Shown here: piece by piece, positions 23,992 through 32,396 of the stretch
Layout: the number at the start of each line of letters is the position of its first letter
Position numbering within the stretch: the stretch's first letter is position 1
DNA from: Rhodospirillales bacterium
Lineage (GTDB): Bacteria > Pseudomonadota > Alphaproteobacteria > ATCC43930 > CGMCC-115725
Assembly: GCA_027315365.1 (NCBI GenBank)
Contig: DAHUYF010000111.1
Coordinates: forward strand, 1-39,597
Direction of reading: 5' to 3'
Length of the DNA stretch: 39,597 bases
Program-made: the position numbers and the translations under genes
The notes under the pieces: generated by a model
The model's input: the letters and a program-made list of their open reading frames with translations, nothing else
What the model was told of the DNA's origin: nothing
Databases searched by the model: none

Positions 23992-24020
23992 TTGACTTCG
24001 CGCGCGCGGAACGGTTAAAG
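23992..24020 (+). promoter_or_regulatory. Candidate promoter of the OmpA-family gene
   Basis: TTGACT (23992-23997), a 17-bp spacer and TTAAAG (24015-24020) lie 58 bases before the ATG at 24079. The -35 box is embedded between inverted CG tracts, CCGCGCGCG at 23982-23990 and CGCGCGCGG at 24001-24009, which could form a hairpin or left-handed DNA. Confidence 0.45.
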
Positions 24021-24078
24021 GCGCCCCACGGGGGTGGAGCGGCGCGGCACCGATGGGCGCGCCGATCAAGGAGGGGTC

Positions 24079-25191
24079 ATGCGATTGCGCGGCGCCGTTG
24101 TGACGGCCGCAGCGGCAGCCATGCTTGCCGCGCTGCCGGCGCGCGCCGATCAGCCCGGCTGGTATGTCGGCGCCGGCGGCGGCTGGTCAAAGCTCGCCGG
24201 CGTCGGCACCGCCGACAGCAGCCTCAATTTCACCTCGACGGAAACCCACGGCTTTGGCGTCATCGGCTTTGGCGGCTACGATTTCAACGGCCTGTTCCGC
24301 GCCGAAGGCGAGGTGGGATATCACCGGCACGACGTGAAGTCGCTCAGCGTCGTCAATGACGGCGGCCTCGGCTCGAGCCTCGGCGTCGGCTCGCTCACCG
24401 GCGCCAGCGGCAATCCCGCCGGCGGCATCTCGGCGCTGTCCTTCATGATGAACGGCATCGTCAATCTGCTGCCGAGCTGGCGCGTCTCGCCTTATGTCGG
24501 CGCGGGCGTCGGCGGCGCCGACGTCGCGCTGAACGGCCTGAGCGTCGCCGGCACCACCATCGCCAACGATTCCACCCTCGTCGGCGCCGCCCAGGGCATC
24601 GCCGGCATCGGCGGCCAAATCTCGCCGCATGTCTCGCTGGCCCTCGACTACCGCTATTTCGTCACCATGGATCCCAACTTCAGGGATACGGCGGCAGCGA
24701 GCTTCCGCTCGAAATATCGCGAGCAGAACCTGCTGCTGAGCGTCACCTATCACTTCGGCGTGCCGTCGCACCCGGCCGCGCCGCCGGCATTGCCGGTGGC
24801 CGCGCCGCCGCCGCCGGCGCCGATGCCGATGGCGCAGCCGGCGCCGTCTGCCGCGCCGCCGCCGCGGCTCTTCCTGGTCTATTTCGATTTCGACAGGGCG
24901 ACGCTCACGCCCTTCGGGCAGGATGTTCTCGAGCAGGCGGCGGCGGCCTACCGCGCCGGCGGCGCGGCGCGCCTCGACGTCACCGGCTACACCGATCTCG
25001 CCGGTCCGGCCGCCTACAATCTCAAGCTGTCGCGCCGGCGCGCCGACGCGGTGCGCGCCCGCCTTATCGAGCTCGGCGTGCCGGAAGCGGCGATCGTCGA
25101 GGCGGCACGCGGCGAGGCGGATCCGCGCGTTCCCACCGCGCAGGGCGTGCGCGAGCCGAAGAATCGCCGCGTCGAGATCATGCTGCCCTGA
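24079..25191 (+). CDS. OmpA-family outer membrane protein
   Basis: The 370-residue protein has a signal peptide (1-23), an eight-strand-like beta-barrel (WYVGAGGGWSKLAGV to LSVTYHFGV, about 27-230), a Pro/Ala-rich linker (about 233-268), and a C-terminal OmpA peptidoglycan-binding domain. The last has VYFDFDRATLTPFGQDVL and DVTGYTDLAGPAAYNLKLSRRRA, in which the Asp and Arg that bind diaminopimelate are present. It anchors the outer membrane to the cell wall. A strong AAGGAGGGG site precedes the ATG. The EcfG-like sigma gene follows on the same strand. Confidence 0.92.
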   Translation: MRLRGAVVTAAAAAMLAALPARADQPGWYVGAGGGWSKLAGVGTADSSLNFTSTETHGFGVIGFGGYDFNGLFRAEGEVGYHRHDVKSLSVVNDGGLGSSLGVGSLTGASGNPAGGISALSFMMNGIVNLLPSWRVSPYVGAGVGGADVALNGLSVAGTTIANDSTLVGAAQGIAGIGGQISPHVSLALDYRYFVTMDPNFRDTAAASFRSKYREQNLLLSVTYHFGVPSHPAAPPALPVAAPPPPAPMPMAQPAPSAAPPPRLFLVYFDFDRATLTPFGQDVLEQAAAAYRAGGAARLDVTGYTDLAGPAAYNLKLSRRRADAVRARLIELGVPEAAIVEAARGEADPRVPTAQGVREPKNRRVEIMLP

Positions 25192-25351
25192 TCCGCGCCG
25201 CCGCGCCGCACGGCCGTGCGCGCGTTTTTCCCGGGCGTTGCCGCCCGAACCGCAGGTACATGCCCGCTGCCCGATTTTTCACACAGGGCGCGCTTGCCGC
25301 CGGCGCACTAGCGTGGGCGTATACGACCAGGGCAGCGAGGCAACCGTCGAT

Positions 25352-26158
25352 ATGGCATGGCGCGAGGGACGGCATGGGGCGGCGATCGCGACAGCGCGCG
25401 CGAGCGGCGAGGACCCTCCCGCGACGCTCGAACCGGCGCTGGCCGGCCAGATGGCGTCGTTGCGCCGCTACGCCCGCCGGCTGCTTGCCAATCCTTGCGA
25501 CGCGGAGGATCTCGTGCAGGATTGCCTCGCGCGGGCGCTGTCGCGCGCGCATCTCTGGCGGCCCGGCAGCAATCTCCGCGCCTGGCTTTTCACCATCCTG
25601 CACAACATCCACGTCAACAACCTGCGCGGCCGGGCTCCGCCGGCGGCCGAGGCGGCGGCGGGCGAGGCTGCCGCGGGGCCGCCCGACCAGGAGGTGCGGC
25701 TCGAGCTGCGCGATCTCGCACGCGCTTTGGACGAGGTGCCGCGCGAACAGCGCCAGGCGCTGCTGCTCGTCGGCCTCCAGGGGTTGAGCTATGCCGAGGC
25801 GGCGCAGGTCCAGGGCGTGCCGGTCGGCACCGTCATGTCGCGGCTGGCGCGCGGCCGCTGTGCGCTGCGCCGGCACTGCCCGCGGTCAGGCCGCGTAGCG
25901 GTTGGCGAGAAAGATGCCGAGAAAGATCAACGCCGCGCCGGCGAGGTGAAAAGCCGCGATCTGCTCGCCGAGAAAGGCGTAGGCGAGCATCGCCGAGAAC
26001 AGCGGCATGAGATGGGCGAAGAGACTCGCCCGCGCGGCGCCCAGCGTCGCCACGCCGCGATTCCACCCGAAAAACGCGATCACCGCCGGAAACAGCCCGA
26101 CGTAAAGATAGCCGCCGATCGCCGCGCCGGTCTGCGGCAGCGGGCGGCCCAGCGCTGA
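25352..26158 (+). CDS. EcfG-like ECF sigma factor with a long antisense-encoded tail
   Basis: The sigma-70 region 2 is at about residues 30-95 (SLRRYARRLLANPCDAEDLVQD, then WRPGSNLRAWLFTILHNIHVN). Region 4 is at about 117-170 (LDEVPREQRQALLLVGLQGLSYAEAAQVQGVPVGTVMSRLARGR). It is nearest the EcfG group that drives the general stress response in Alphaproteobacteria; no phyR or nepR is adjacent. A normal member would end near 25885. Here the frame stays open to 26158, adding about 90 residues that are simply the antisense of the convergent DMT gene. The stop was probably lost. The start (ATG 25352, GAGG 11 bases before) is uncertain; GTG 25313 is possible. Confidence 0.8.
   Translation: MAWREGRHGAAIATARASGEDPPATLEPALAGQMASLRRYARRLLANPCDAEDLVQDCLARALSRAHLWRPGSNLRAWLFTILHNIHVNNLRGRAPPAAEAAAGEAAAGPPDQEVRLELRDLARALDEVPREQRQALLLVGLQGLSYAEAAQVQGVPVGTVMSRLARGRCALRRHCPRSGRVAVGEKDAEKDQRRAGEVKSRDLLAEKGVGEHRREQRHEMGEETRPRGAQRRHAAIPPEKRDHRRKQPDVKIAADRRAGLRQRAAQR
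25881..25895. terminator. Hairpin around the DMT stop codon
   Basis: CGCGG (25881-25885) and CCGCG (25891-25895) pair over TCAGG, which holds the stop codon of the minus-strand DMT gene. By comparison with the other convergent ends of this window, the sigma gene's own stop would be expected here but is absent. Confidence 0.4.
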
Positions 26159-26818
26159 CTCCGCGAGATGGAGCGGCAGGACGGTGACGCTGCCGATGGC
26201 GAAGAGCACCCAGAGCAGCGCCACCGGCGACAGCTCGCGCGGCGCGCGGCGCAGCAGCACGGTATAGACCGACCAGGCGGCGACGCCGGCGAGGATCGCG
26301 GCGTCGCCGCGGTTGATCGCGAGATGGAGCAGCCCGCCGATATCGCCGCGCAACACGATGACGAGCACGCCCGCCAGCGACACGGCGACGCCGGCGATCT
26401 GCAGCGGTGCGGCGCGCTCGCGATGGAGGGCGAAGGCGGCGAGGAGGGTCAGCATCGGACCCGCCGAGTTGAGCAGCCCGGCATTGATCGCCGTGGTCCA
26501 TTGCAGGCCGAGATATCCCAGGCTGTTGCAGATGGTGAGGCCGAGCAGGCCCAGTGTCAGCAGGAAGCGCCAATGGGCGAGGATGATCGCGCGCTTGGCG
26601 GCGACCTCGGAGATCGCGAAGGGCGCCACCACGACGCAGGCGATGGTCCAGCGCATCAGGCTGAGGCCGAAGGGCGGCACGATGCCGGCAAGCGCGCGGC
26701 CGACCACCGCGTTTCCCGCCCAGGAGAGCATGGCGACCGTCAGCAGCAGGTAGGCGCTTGCCGCGCCCGCCGGCACCGGTTCCCCCGCACTCGCCGCCCG
26801 CTCGACCATGACGCGCAT
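25886..26818 (-). CDS. DMT-superfamily permease (EamA family)
   Basis: The 310-residue protein has ten hydrophobic helices arranged as two EamA repeats (about 22-150 and 170-305), the plan of drug/metabolite exporters such as YdcZ/RhaT-like and amino-acid metabolite exporters. Typical segments are MLSWAGNAVVGRALAG, GLQWTTAINAGLLNSAGPMLT, and GWNRGVATLGAARASLFAHLMPLFSAMLAYAFLGE. GGGAGAGA abuts the ATG at 26818; a second ATG three codons later is also possible. The substrate is unknown. Its 3' end lies across the sigma gene's extended frame. Confidence 0.92.
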   Translation of the reverse strand: MRVMVERAASAGEPVPAGAASAYLLLTVAMLSWAGNAVVGRALAGIVPPFGLSLMRWTIACVVVAPFAISEVAAKRAIILAHWRFLLTLGLLGLTICNSLGYLGLQWTTAINAGLLNSAGPMLTLLAAFALHRERAAPLQIAGVAVSLAGVLVIVLRGDIGGLLHLAINRGDAAILAGVAAWSVYTVLLRRAPRELSPVALLWVLFAIGSVTVLPLHLAESALGRPLPQTGAAIGGYLYVGLFPAVIAFFGWNRGVATLGAARASLFAHLMPLFSAMLAYAFLGEQIAAFHLAGAALIFLGIFLANRYAA

Positions 26819-26859
26819 TCTCTCCCGGCGGGCGGACGCGCGCCAGCGCCGCCTGGCGC

Positions 26860-28620
26860 TCAGGCGGCGCCGGCGAACTGCGTGTTGTAGAGCTCGGCGA
26901 AGATGCCGCCGCGGTGCAGCAGCTCGGCGAAGCCGCCCTGCTCGGCGATGGCGCCGTCGCGCAGCACCAGGATGAGATCGGCGCTCCGCACGGTGGAGAG
27001 CCGGTGGGCGATGATGAAGGTGGTGCGGCCCTGCGTCAGGCGCGCGATGCCTTCCATGACCAGCGCCTCGGTCTCGACATCGAGCGCCGAGGTCGGCTCG
27101 TCCAGGATCAGGATCGGCGCGTTGCGCAGCATGGCGCGGGCGATGGTGAGGCGCTGCTTCTCGCCTTCCGACAGCGTCGCGCCGTCGCCGAGCACGGTCG
27201 CGTAGCCCTGCGGCAGCGAGGTGATCAGGTCATGGACCCGCGCCAGCCGCGCCGCCTGCTCGATCTCGGCGTCGCTCGCCTCCGGCCGGCCGTAGGCGAT
27301 GTTGTCGCGCACCGAGATCGGGAAGACCAGCGGCGGTTGCAGCACCATGGCGATCTGCCGGCGCAGCGATTTGAGGCGGTAGTCGCGGAGGTCGGCGCCG
27401 TCGATGTGGACGCTGCCGGCGGTGGGATCGAAGAAGCGCGGCAACAATCCCAGCAGCGTCGACTTGCCCGCGCCGGTGGCGCCGACCACCGCGACCTTCG
27501 TGCCCGGCGCGATGGCGAGGTCGATCTGGCGCAGCACCGGCATGTCCGGGCGATAGCGGAAGCTGACTTTGCGCCACTCGACCGCGCCGCGCGCCCCCGC
27601 CGGCGGGAAGTCGCGCGTGCCGTCCTTGAGATCCGCCTCGGTCTCCAGGATCTCGAAGCAGCGCGCGGCGCCGATGCGCGCGCCGGCGATCAACCCCCAG
27701 CTCTGGGTGATCTGGTTCACCGGCACGTAGAGCTGCGCCAGGTAGGAGATGAAGACGACGAGCTGGCCGAGCGAGATCTCGCCGCTGATCACCGAGCGCG
27801 CGCCGGAATAGACCACCAGCGCGGTGCCCAGCGCGATCAGCGTGTTGACCGCGGCGGAATAGACCGTCTGCCAGCTGTAGAGGCGCAGCGTCGCCTTGAG
27901 GCTGGCGCGGCTGGCGCCGATGAAGCGGCCGTATTCCTCTTCCTCCTTGGTGAAGGCCTGCACCACCTTCACCGAGCTCATCGCCCACTGCACCAGCGTG
28001 TAGACCGCGCTCTCGCGCTCGCGCACCTCGCCGGCGATGGCGGTGATGCGGCGGTTGAACACCGCGATCAGCACGAAGAGCGCCGGCACGATGGTGAGCG
28101 ACAGGGCGGTCAGCCACGGGTCCATCGGCAGCAGCACCGCCAGCATGCCGGCGAGCAGCACCAGCGCCGACAGGATCGGCAGCAGCCCGTTCATGATCAT
28201 GGTCTGGACGGCGAAGCTGTCGGCGGTGATCCGGTACATCAGGTCGCCCACCTTCTGCCGGCTGTGGAAGGCGAGCGACAGGCGCTGCAGATGGCCGTAG
28301 AGCGCGCCGCGCAGGTCGTTGACCATGCGCTGGCCGACGCCGATCGTGGTGTAGTTGTGCAGCAGCGCCGTCAGCCCCGAGCCGAGGGTGACGGCGACCA
28401 GGCCGATGCAGGCCGCGACCAGCAGCGGTCCGGCGGCGAGTTGCGACAGGACCGGCGCGTCCACCGGCTTGCCGCCGAGCACATGGTCGATGACGAGCTG
28501 CAGTGGCCAGGGCTTGAGCAGGTCGAAGCCGGCGATGAGAAAGACCTGCAGCAGCGCCCAGGCGAAGCGCCAGCGATAGGGCCGGAGGTAGGGCAGGAAC
28601 TTCCACGCCGAGGCGCCCAT
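26860..28620 (-). CDS. ABC exporter, fused membrane and ATPase domains
   Basis: The 586-residue half-transporter has six membrane helices (about 15-310) and a nucleotide-binding domain: Walker A GATGAGKST, Q-loop MVLQPPLVFP, signature LSEGEKQ (usual LSGGQ), Walker B ILILDEPTSALD, and H-loop AHRL. It would work as a homodimer. The family contains MsbA-type lipid flippases and NdvA-type glucan exporters. It begins 17 bp after the glycosyltransferase gene on the same strand, so its cargo is probably the product of that enzyme. The GAAGG ribosome-binding site is about 10 bases upstream. Confidence 0.93.
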   Translation of the reverse strand: MGASAWKFLPYLRPYRWRFAWALLQVFLIAGFDLLKPWPLQLVIDHVLGGKPVDAPVLSQLAAGPLLVAACIGLVAVTLGSGLTALLHNYTTIGVGQRMVNDLRGALYGHLQRLSLAFHSRQKVGDLMYRITADSFAVQTMIMNGLLPILSALVLLAGMLAVLLPMDPWLTALSLTIVPALFVLIAVFNRRITAIAGEVRERESAVYTLVQWAMSSVKVVQAFTKEEEEYGRFIGASRASLKATLRLYSWQTVYSAAVNTLIALGTALVVYSGARSVISGEISLGQLVVFISYLAQLYVPVNQITQSWGLIAGARIGAARCFEILETEADLKDGTRDFPPAGARGAVEWRKVSFRYRPDMPVLRQIDLAIAPGTKVAVVGATGAGKSTLLGLLPRFFDPTAGSVHIDGADLRDYRLKSLRRQIAMVLQPPLVFPISVRDNIAYGRPEASDAEIEQAARLARVHDLITSLPQGYATVLGDGATLSEGEKQRLTIARAMLRNAPILILDEPTSALDVETEALVMEGIARLTQGRTTFIIAHRLSTVRSADLILVLRDGAIAEQGGFAELLHRGGIFAELYNTQFAGAA

Positions 28621-28637
28621 GGACCGAGCCTTCGTGC

Positions 28638-31229
28638 TCAGGCGGCGCGCGGCAGGTCGGCCGGCGGCGCCGTCTCCGGCGTCGGCGCGACCGGGGTCAC
28701 GCCCTGGCTCTTCGCCACCGTCTCGATGATGCCGTGCATCAGCCGGCCGAATTCGAGCGTGCGGTAGGCGACCAGCGCGCTCTGCAGCAGCCCGATGACG
28801 CCGATCGCCGCCGCCGCCGCCGGTGCGTCGAGGATCAGCGCGGCGGCGGTGGCGACGGCATATCCGCGCAGGATGAAGGCCGAGAGGCGCGACAGCCGCA
28901 TGGTGCAGCGTACGCGCAGCAGCCGCTTCATGCCGCCGTGATTCTCGGTGCAGACCAGCACGAAGGCGCGGCTCCACAGGCCGCGCGCGATCTTGAGATC
29001 CCAGTCGTTCCAGCCCTGATCGGTGACGATGAAGTATTTCTGCGGCGTCAGGAAGCGCATCAGGCCGCCCAGCAGCAGCTCCTTCTCGTCGCCGCGCTCG
29101 CTCCAGTAGGAGAGATAGAAGGCGCGGTCGCGCCAGTCGAGCCGCGCCTTCTGCCGCGCGGCAGGGATCGCGTCGGGCGCGTGCCGATGCGTCCGCATCT
29201 CGCGCAGGCGCCATTTGAGCCGCTCCCAGCCGCGCAGGATCGGGCCGAGATAGATCAGCAGCGCCACCAGCGACCGCGCCTTGAGGCCGGTGAAGCGCTT
29301 GTCGATCGGCGCCTTGAGCGCGCCGTTGATGCACAGCACCCAGGTGGTCAGCAGCGGCACGGTGAGCAGCCACGCCCAGCCGCCGGCGACGATGCCGCCC
29401 AGCGCCAGCAGGATGGCGATGACGTTCCATTCGAAGGAGAGCGGCAGGAAGGCGGCGAGCGAGGAGGACGGCTCGTACATGGTCTGGAACAGGCCGCGGC
29501 CGAAGACGCCGGAATAGATCAGCGGCTTGCGCGACAGCAGCAGCGCCGCCGACAGGTCGCCGTAGATCCGGCCCAGCCATTTCGCCTGGCCGAACAGGTT
29601 GAAGCGGAACGGGTGCTTGGAATAGACCAGCGCCTCCGCCTTGCCGTAGCCGCGCTGCTGGCCGATATAGGCCTTCACCGTGTTGCGGCGGAAATGCCAG
29701 ACCACCGCCGCCGGGCTGAAGCCGATGGTGTAGCCGGCATCCTGGAAACGCCAGCAGATGTCGACATCGTCGCCGGCGGCGCGATAGACCGGATCGAATC
29801 CGCCCATGCGCAGCAGCACGTCGCGGCGGAACGCCATGTTGCAGCCGGCGATGTGCTCGGCCACGTCGTCGGAGAGCAGCACATGGGTCGGGCCGCCCGG
29901 CGACACCGCCACCGCGGCCGGCACCAGGCTGTCCTCGGGCGGCGGGAAATTGGGGCCGCCGCAGGCCATCAGCTGCGCCGTCTCCATCTTGGCGACGAGA
30001 TATGTCAACCAGTCGGGGTCGGCGACGCAGTCGCTGTCGGTATAGGCCACGATCTCGCCGGTGGCGGCGTCGGCGCCGACATTGCGCGCCACCGACAGGC
30101 CCTTGTTGGGCTGGCTGATGATGCGGCAGTAGGCAAAGCGCTGCGAGATCTCCAGCGTGCGGTCGGTCGAGCCGTCATTGACGACGACCACCTCGTAATC
30201 GGGATAGTTGAGCTTTTCCAGCGAGGCGAGGCAGGCCGCCATGGTGCGCTCGGCATTGTAGGCGCACACCACCACCGAGACGCGCGGATAGCGCGCGAGA
30301 GGCGGCGGGATCGGCCCCTGGTAGCGCTCGCGCACCGCGGCGAAGGCCGGCTTGGGGGCGCGCTCGCGGTCGACCAGGCCGAAGGCCCAGTCCTCGACCA
30401 GATGCCCGCCGGTGAACCATTCGTCGGTCCAGGCGAAGACGAAGGCGCCGGCCACGCCCATCTCGAAGGCGGTACGCAGCTGCCAGGACAGGATCCTGGC
30501 CTGCTCCCCGGTGCCCTCGCGCAGCGAGTCGATGCCGAACTCGGTCAGCACCAGCGGCCGGTCGACGGCGAGATTGTGCAGCCGCGAGAGATAGCGGCGG
30601 AAGGCGGGCTCGTCGTGCAGGTAGACGTTGAAGCAGAGGAAATCGGTGAAGTCGATGGTGAGGTATTCGGTCGAGGGAAAGTTGGCGTAGCTGACCAGGC
30701 CTTCGGGATGGATCTCCTTGATCGCGCCGACCAGCTTCTTGAGGAAGGCGCGCACCCGTTCCGGCCCGTGCCAGCGCACCATGTCCGGCGGAATCTCGTT
30801 GCCGACGAGATAGGCCAGGATCGCGGGATGGCGGCCGAGCCCGCGCACCGCCTCGACCACGGTGCGGATGATCTCGGTCTGCACCGGCGCACTGTCGAGA
30901 AAGGTGATGTGCTGCGACCAGGGGATGCCGGCCAGCACCTTGAGCCCCGCCGCCGCGGCGAGGTCGAGCAGCCAGACCGGCGGCACGGTGAAGACGCGCA
31001 GCGTGTTGGCGCCCATCTCGGCCATCAGCCGGAAGTCGCGGGTCACGGTCTCGCGCCCGGGGAACTGCGTGCCGTCCGGGCCGGGCGGGAAGGGGCCGTA
31101 GGTCACGCCCTTGATGAAGAACTTGGCCTCTCCGGCGAAGAAGAACTTGCCCTGGACGCGCAGCGCCGCGCTCTCCGCGCCCGCAGACATTGGCTGGCGT
31201 ACCGCGATGGCGGTCTCGACCGGCTGCAT
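28638..31229 (-). CDS. Glycoside hydrolase-GT2 glycosyltransferase fusion
   Basis: The 863-residue protein has two enzyme halves. Residues about 25-305 form a TIM-barrel glycosidase of GH5/GH2-C type with both catalytic glutamates: Glu145 in LVGNEIPP (acid/base) and Glu230 in VLTEFGIDS (nucleophile). Residues about 314-560 are a family 2 glycosyltransferase: VVCAYNAERTM, VVNDGSTDRT, the DxD-like TDSDC (398-400), AAGDDVDICWR, and QQRGYGKAEAL. Hydrophobic helices follow near 585-660 and 785-820. There is no signal peptide, and no membrane segment between the halves, so the glycosidase should face the cytoplasm and act on the growing or released glycan. The ABC exporter follows after 17 bp. The glycan is unknown. 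Confidence 0.9.
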   Translation of the reverse strand: MQPVETAIAVRQPMSAGAESAALRVQGKFFFAGEAKFFIKGVTYGPFPPGPDGTQFPGRETVTRDFRLMAEMGANTLRVFTVPPVWLLDLAAAAGLKVLAGIPWSQHITFLDSAPVQTEIIRTVVEAVRGLGRHPAILAYLVGNEIPPDMVRWHGPERVRAFLKKLVGAIKEIHPEGLVSYANFPSTEYLTIDFTDFLCFNVYLHDEPAFRRYLSRLHNLAVDRPLVLTEFGIDSLREGTGEQARILSWQLRTAFEMGVAGAFVFAWTDEWFTGGHLVEDWAFGLVDRERAPKPAFAAVRERYQGPIPPPLARYPRVSVVVCAYNAERTMAACLASLEKLNYPDYEVVVVNDGSTDRTLEISQRFAYCRIISQPNKGLSVARNVGADAATGEIVAYTDSDCVADPDWLTYLVAKMETAQLMACGGPNFPPPEDSLVPAAVAVSPGGPTHVLLSDDVAEHIAGCNMAFRRDVLLRMGGFDPVYRAAGDDVDICWRFQDAGYTIGFSPAAVVWHFRRNTVKAYIGQQRGYGKAEALVYSKHPFRFNLFGQAKWLGRIYGDLSAALLLSRKPLIYSGVFGRGLFQTMYEPSSSLAAFLPLSFEWNVIAILLALGGIVAGGWAWLLTVPLLTTWVLCINGALKAPIDKRFTGLKARSLVALLIYLGPILRGWERLKWRLREMRTHRHAPDAIPAARQKARLDWRDRAFYLSYWSERGDEKELLLGGLMRFLTPQKYFIVTDQGWNDWDLKIARGLWSRAFVLVCTENHGGMKRLLRVRCTMRLSRLSAFILRGYAVATAAALILDAPAAAAAIGVIGLLQSALVAYRTLEFGRLMHGIIETVAKSQGVTPVAPTPETAPPADLPRAA

Positions 31230-31400
31230 AATCCCGCTCGACTCCCGTGACGTCTGAGGCTGATGACGACCCGTCCGACCGCGTGAGGGTCGGCCCCCGG
31301 GCGGGCCCGTCGGCTCGCTGCCGGTAGCAGCAGAACGTTGCCTTGGCGCGCCCTATTCCGCGGCCGGGATAGCGCCGCAGAAAGCCCTGGCTGTCAAGCG
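31230..31400 (-). promoter_or_regulatory. Leader between galE and the GH-GT2 gene
   Basis: The 171-bp gap holds a perfect TTGACA at 31397-31392 on the minus strand, but only weak -10 candidates (CGCTAT at 31374-31369). It also has a hairpin CCGACC/GGTCGG (31275-31293) and a GC-rich GGGCCCG/CCCGGG cluster. It may give the GH-GT2/ABC pair its own start of transcription with a structured 5' leader. Confidence 0.3.
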
Positions 31401-32396
31401 TCAGCCGTCGGCCGCCGCGCCGCGGCGGCGATGCCAGGCCCAGGCCGTGGCGATGATGCTGTCGAGGTCGGAGCGGCGGGGGGTCCAGCCCAGCGCCGCC
31501 CGGGCGCGCGCGGCGTCGGCCACCAGCGCCGGCGGGTCGCCGGCCCGCCGCGGCGCCTCGCGCCGAGGGACGCGGCGGCCGGTGATGCGCTCGGCCGCGG
31601 CGATGACCTCGCGCACGGAATGGCCCTCGCCGGTGGCGAGGTTGAGCGCGAGGCTGTCGCCGCCGCGCTCGAGATGGCCGAGCGCCAGCACATGCGCCGC
31701 GGCGAGGTCGTCGACATGGATGTAGTCGCGTATGGCGCTGCCGTCGGGTGTCGGATAATCGGTGCCGTAGATGTCGATCTGCGCCCGCCGGCCCAGCGCC
31801 GCATCGAGGATCAGCGGGATGAGATGCGTCTCGGGATCGTGCGCCTCGCCGATCTCGCCTTCGGCATCGGCGCCGGCGGCGTTGAAATAGCGCAGCGAGA
31901 CATGCCGCAGCCCGTGCGCCACGCCCTCCCAGTGGAGCAGACGCTCGACCATCAGCTTGCTCTCGCCATAGGGATTGACCGGGCGCTGCGGCATGTCCTC
32001 GCGGATCGGCACGCTCTCCGGCACGCCATAGGTGGCGCAGGTCGAGGAGAAGACCAGCCGGCGCACCCCGGTTTCGCGCATGGCGTCGAGGAGCGCGAGG
32101 CTGTTAACCACGTTGTTGGCGAAATAGCGCTCGGGGGCGGTCATGGACTCCCCGACATAGGCGAAGGCGGCGAAATGCATCACCGCCTCGACGGCAAAGC
32201 GCCGCAGCGTCGCCGCCACCAGCGTCCGGTCGCCGACATCGCCCTCGACCAGCGGCCCCCAGCGCACCGCCTCGCGATGGCCGTAGACCAGGTTGTCGAG
32301 GACCACCGGGGCATAGCCCGCCCGGGCGAGCGCCTTGGCGGCATGGCTGCCGATATAGCCGGCGCCGCCGGTCACTAGGATGGTGGCGTGTTTCAT
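31401..32396 (-). CDS. galE: UDP-glucose 4-epimerase
   Basis: The 331-residue extended short-chain dehydrogenase interconverts UDP-glucose and UDP-galactose. TGGAGYIGSHAAKAL (9-23) binds NAD. The catalytic SSTCATYG and NPYGESK (Tyr and Lys) are present, and LRYFNAAGAD, IRDYIHVDDLAAAH and NLATGEG are GalE hallmarks. The start is ATG 32396. No Shine-Dalgarno sequence is visible before it, which is unusual next to its neighbours and lies exactly where base composition changes. Being upstream of the GH-GT2 and ABC genes on the same strand, it may supply UDP-galactose to that module. Confidence 0.93.
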   Translation of the reverse strand: MKHATILVTGGAGYIGSHAAKALARAGYAPVVLDNLVYGHREAVRWGPLVEGDVGDRTLVAATLRRFAVEAVMHFAAFAYVGESMTAPERYFANNVVNSLALLDAMRETGVRRLVFSSTCATYGVPESVPIREDMPQRPVNPYGESKLMVERLLHWEGVAHGLRHVSLRYFNAAGADAEGEIGEAHDPETHLIPLILDAALGRRAQIDIYGTDYPTPDGSAIRDYIHVDDLAAAHVLALGHLERGGDSLALNLATGEGHSVREVIAAAERITGRRVPRREAPRRAGDPPALVADAARARAALGWTPRRSDLDSIIATAWAWHRRRGAAADG

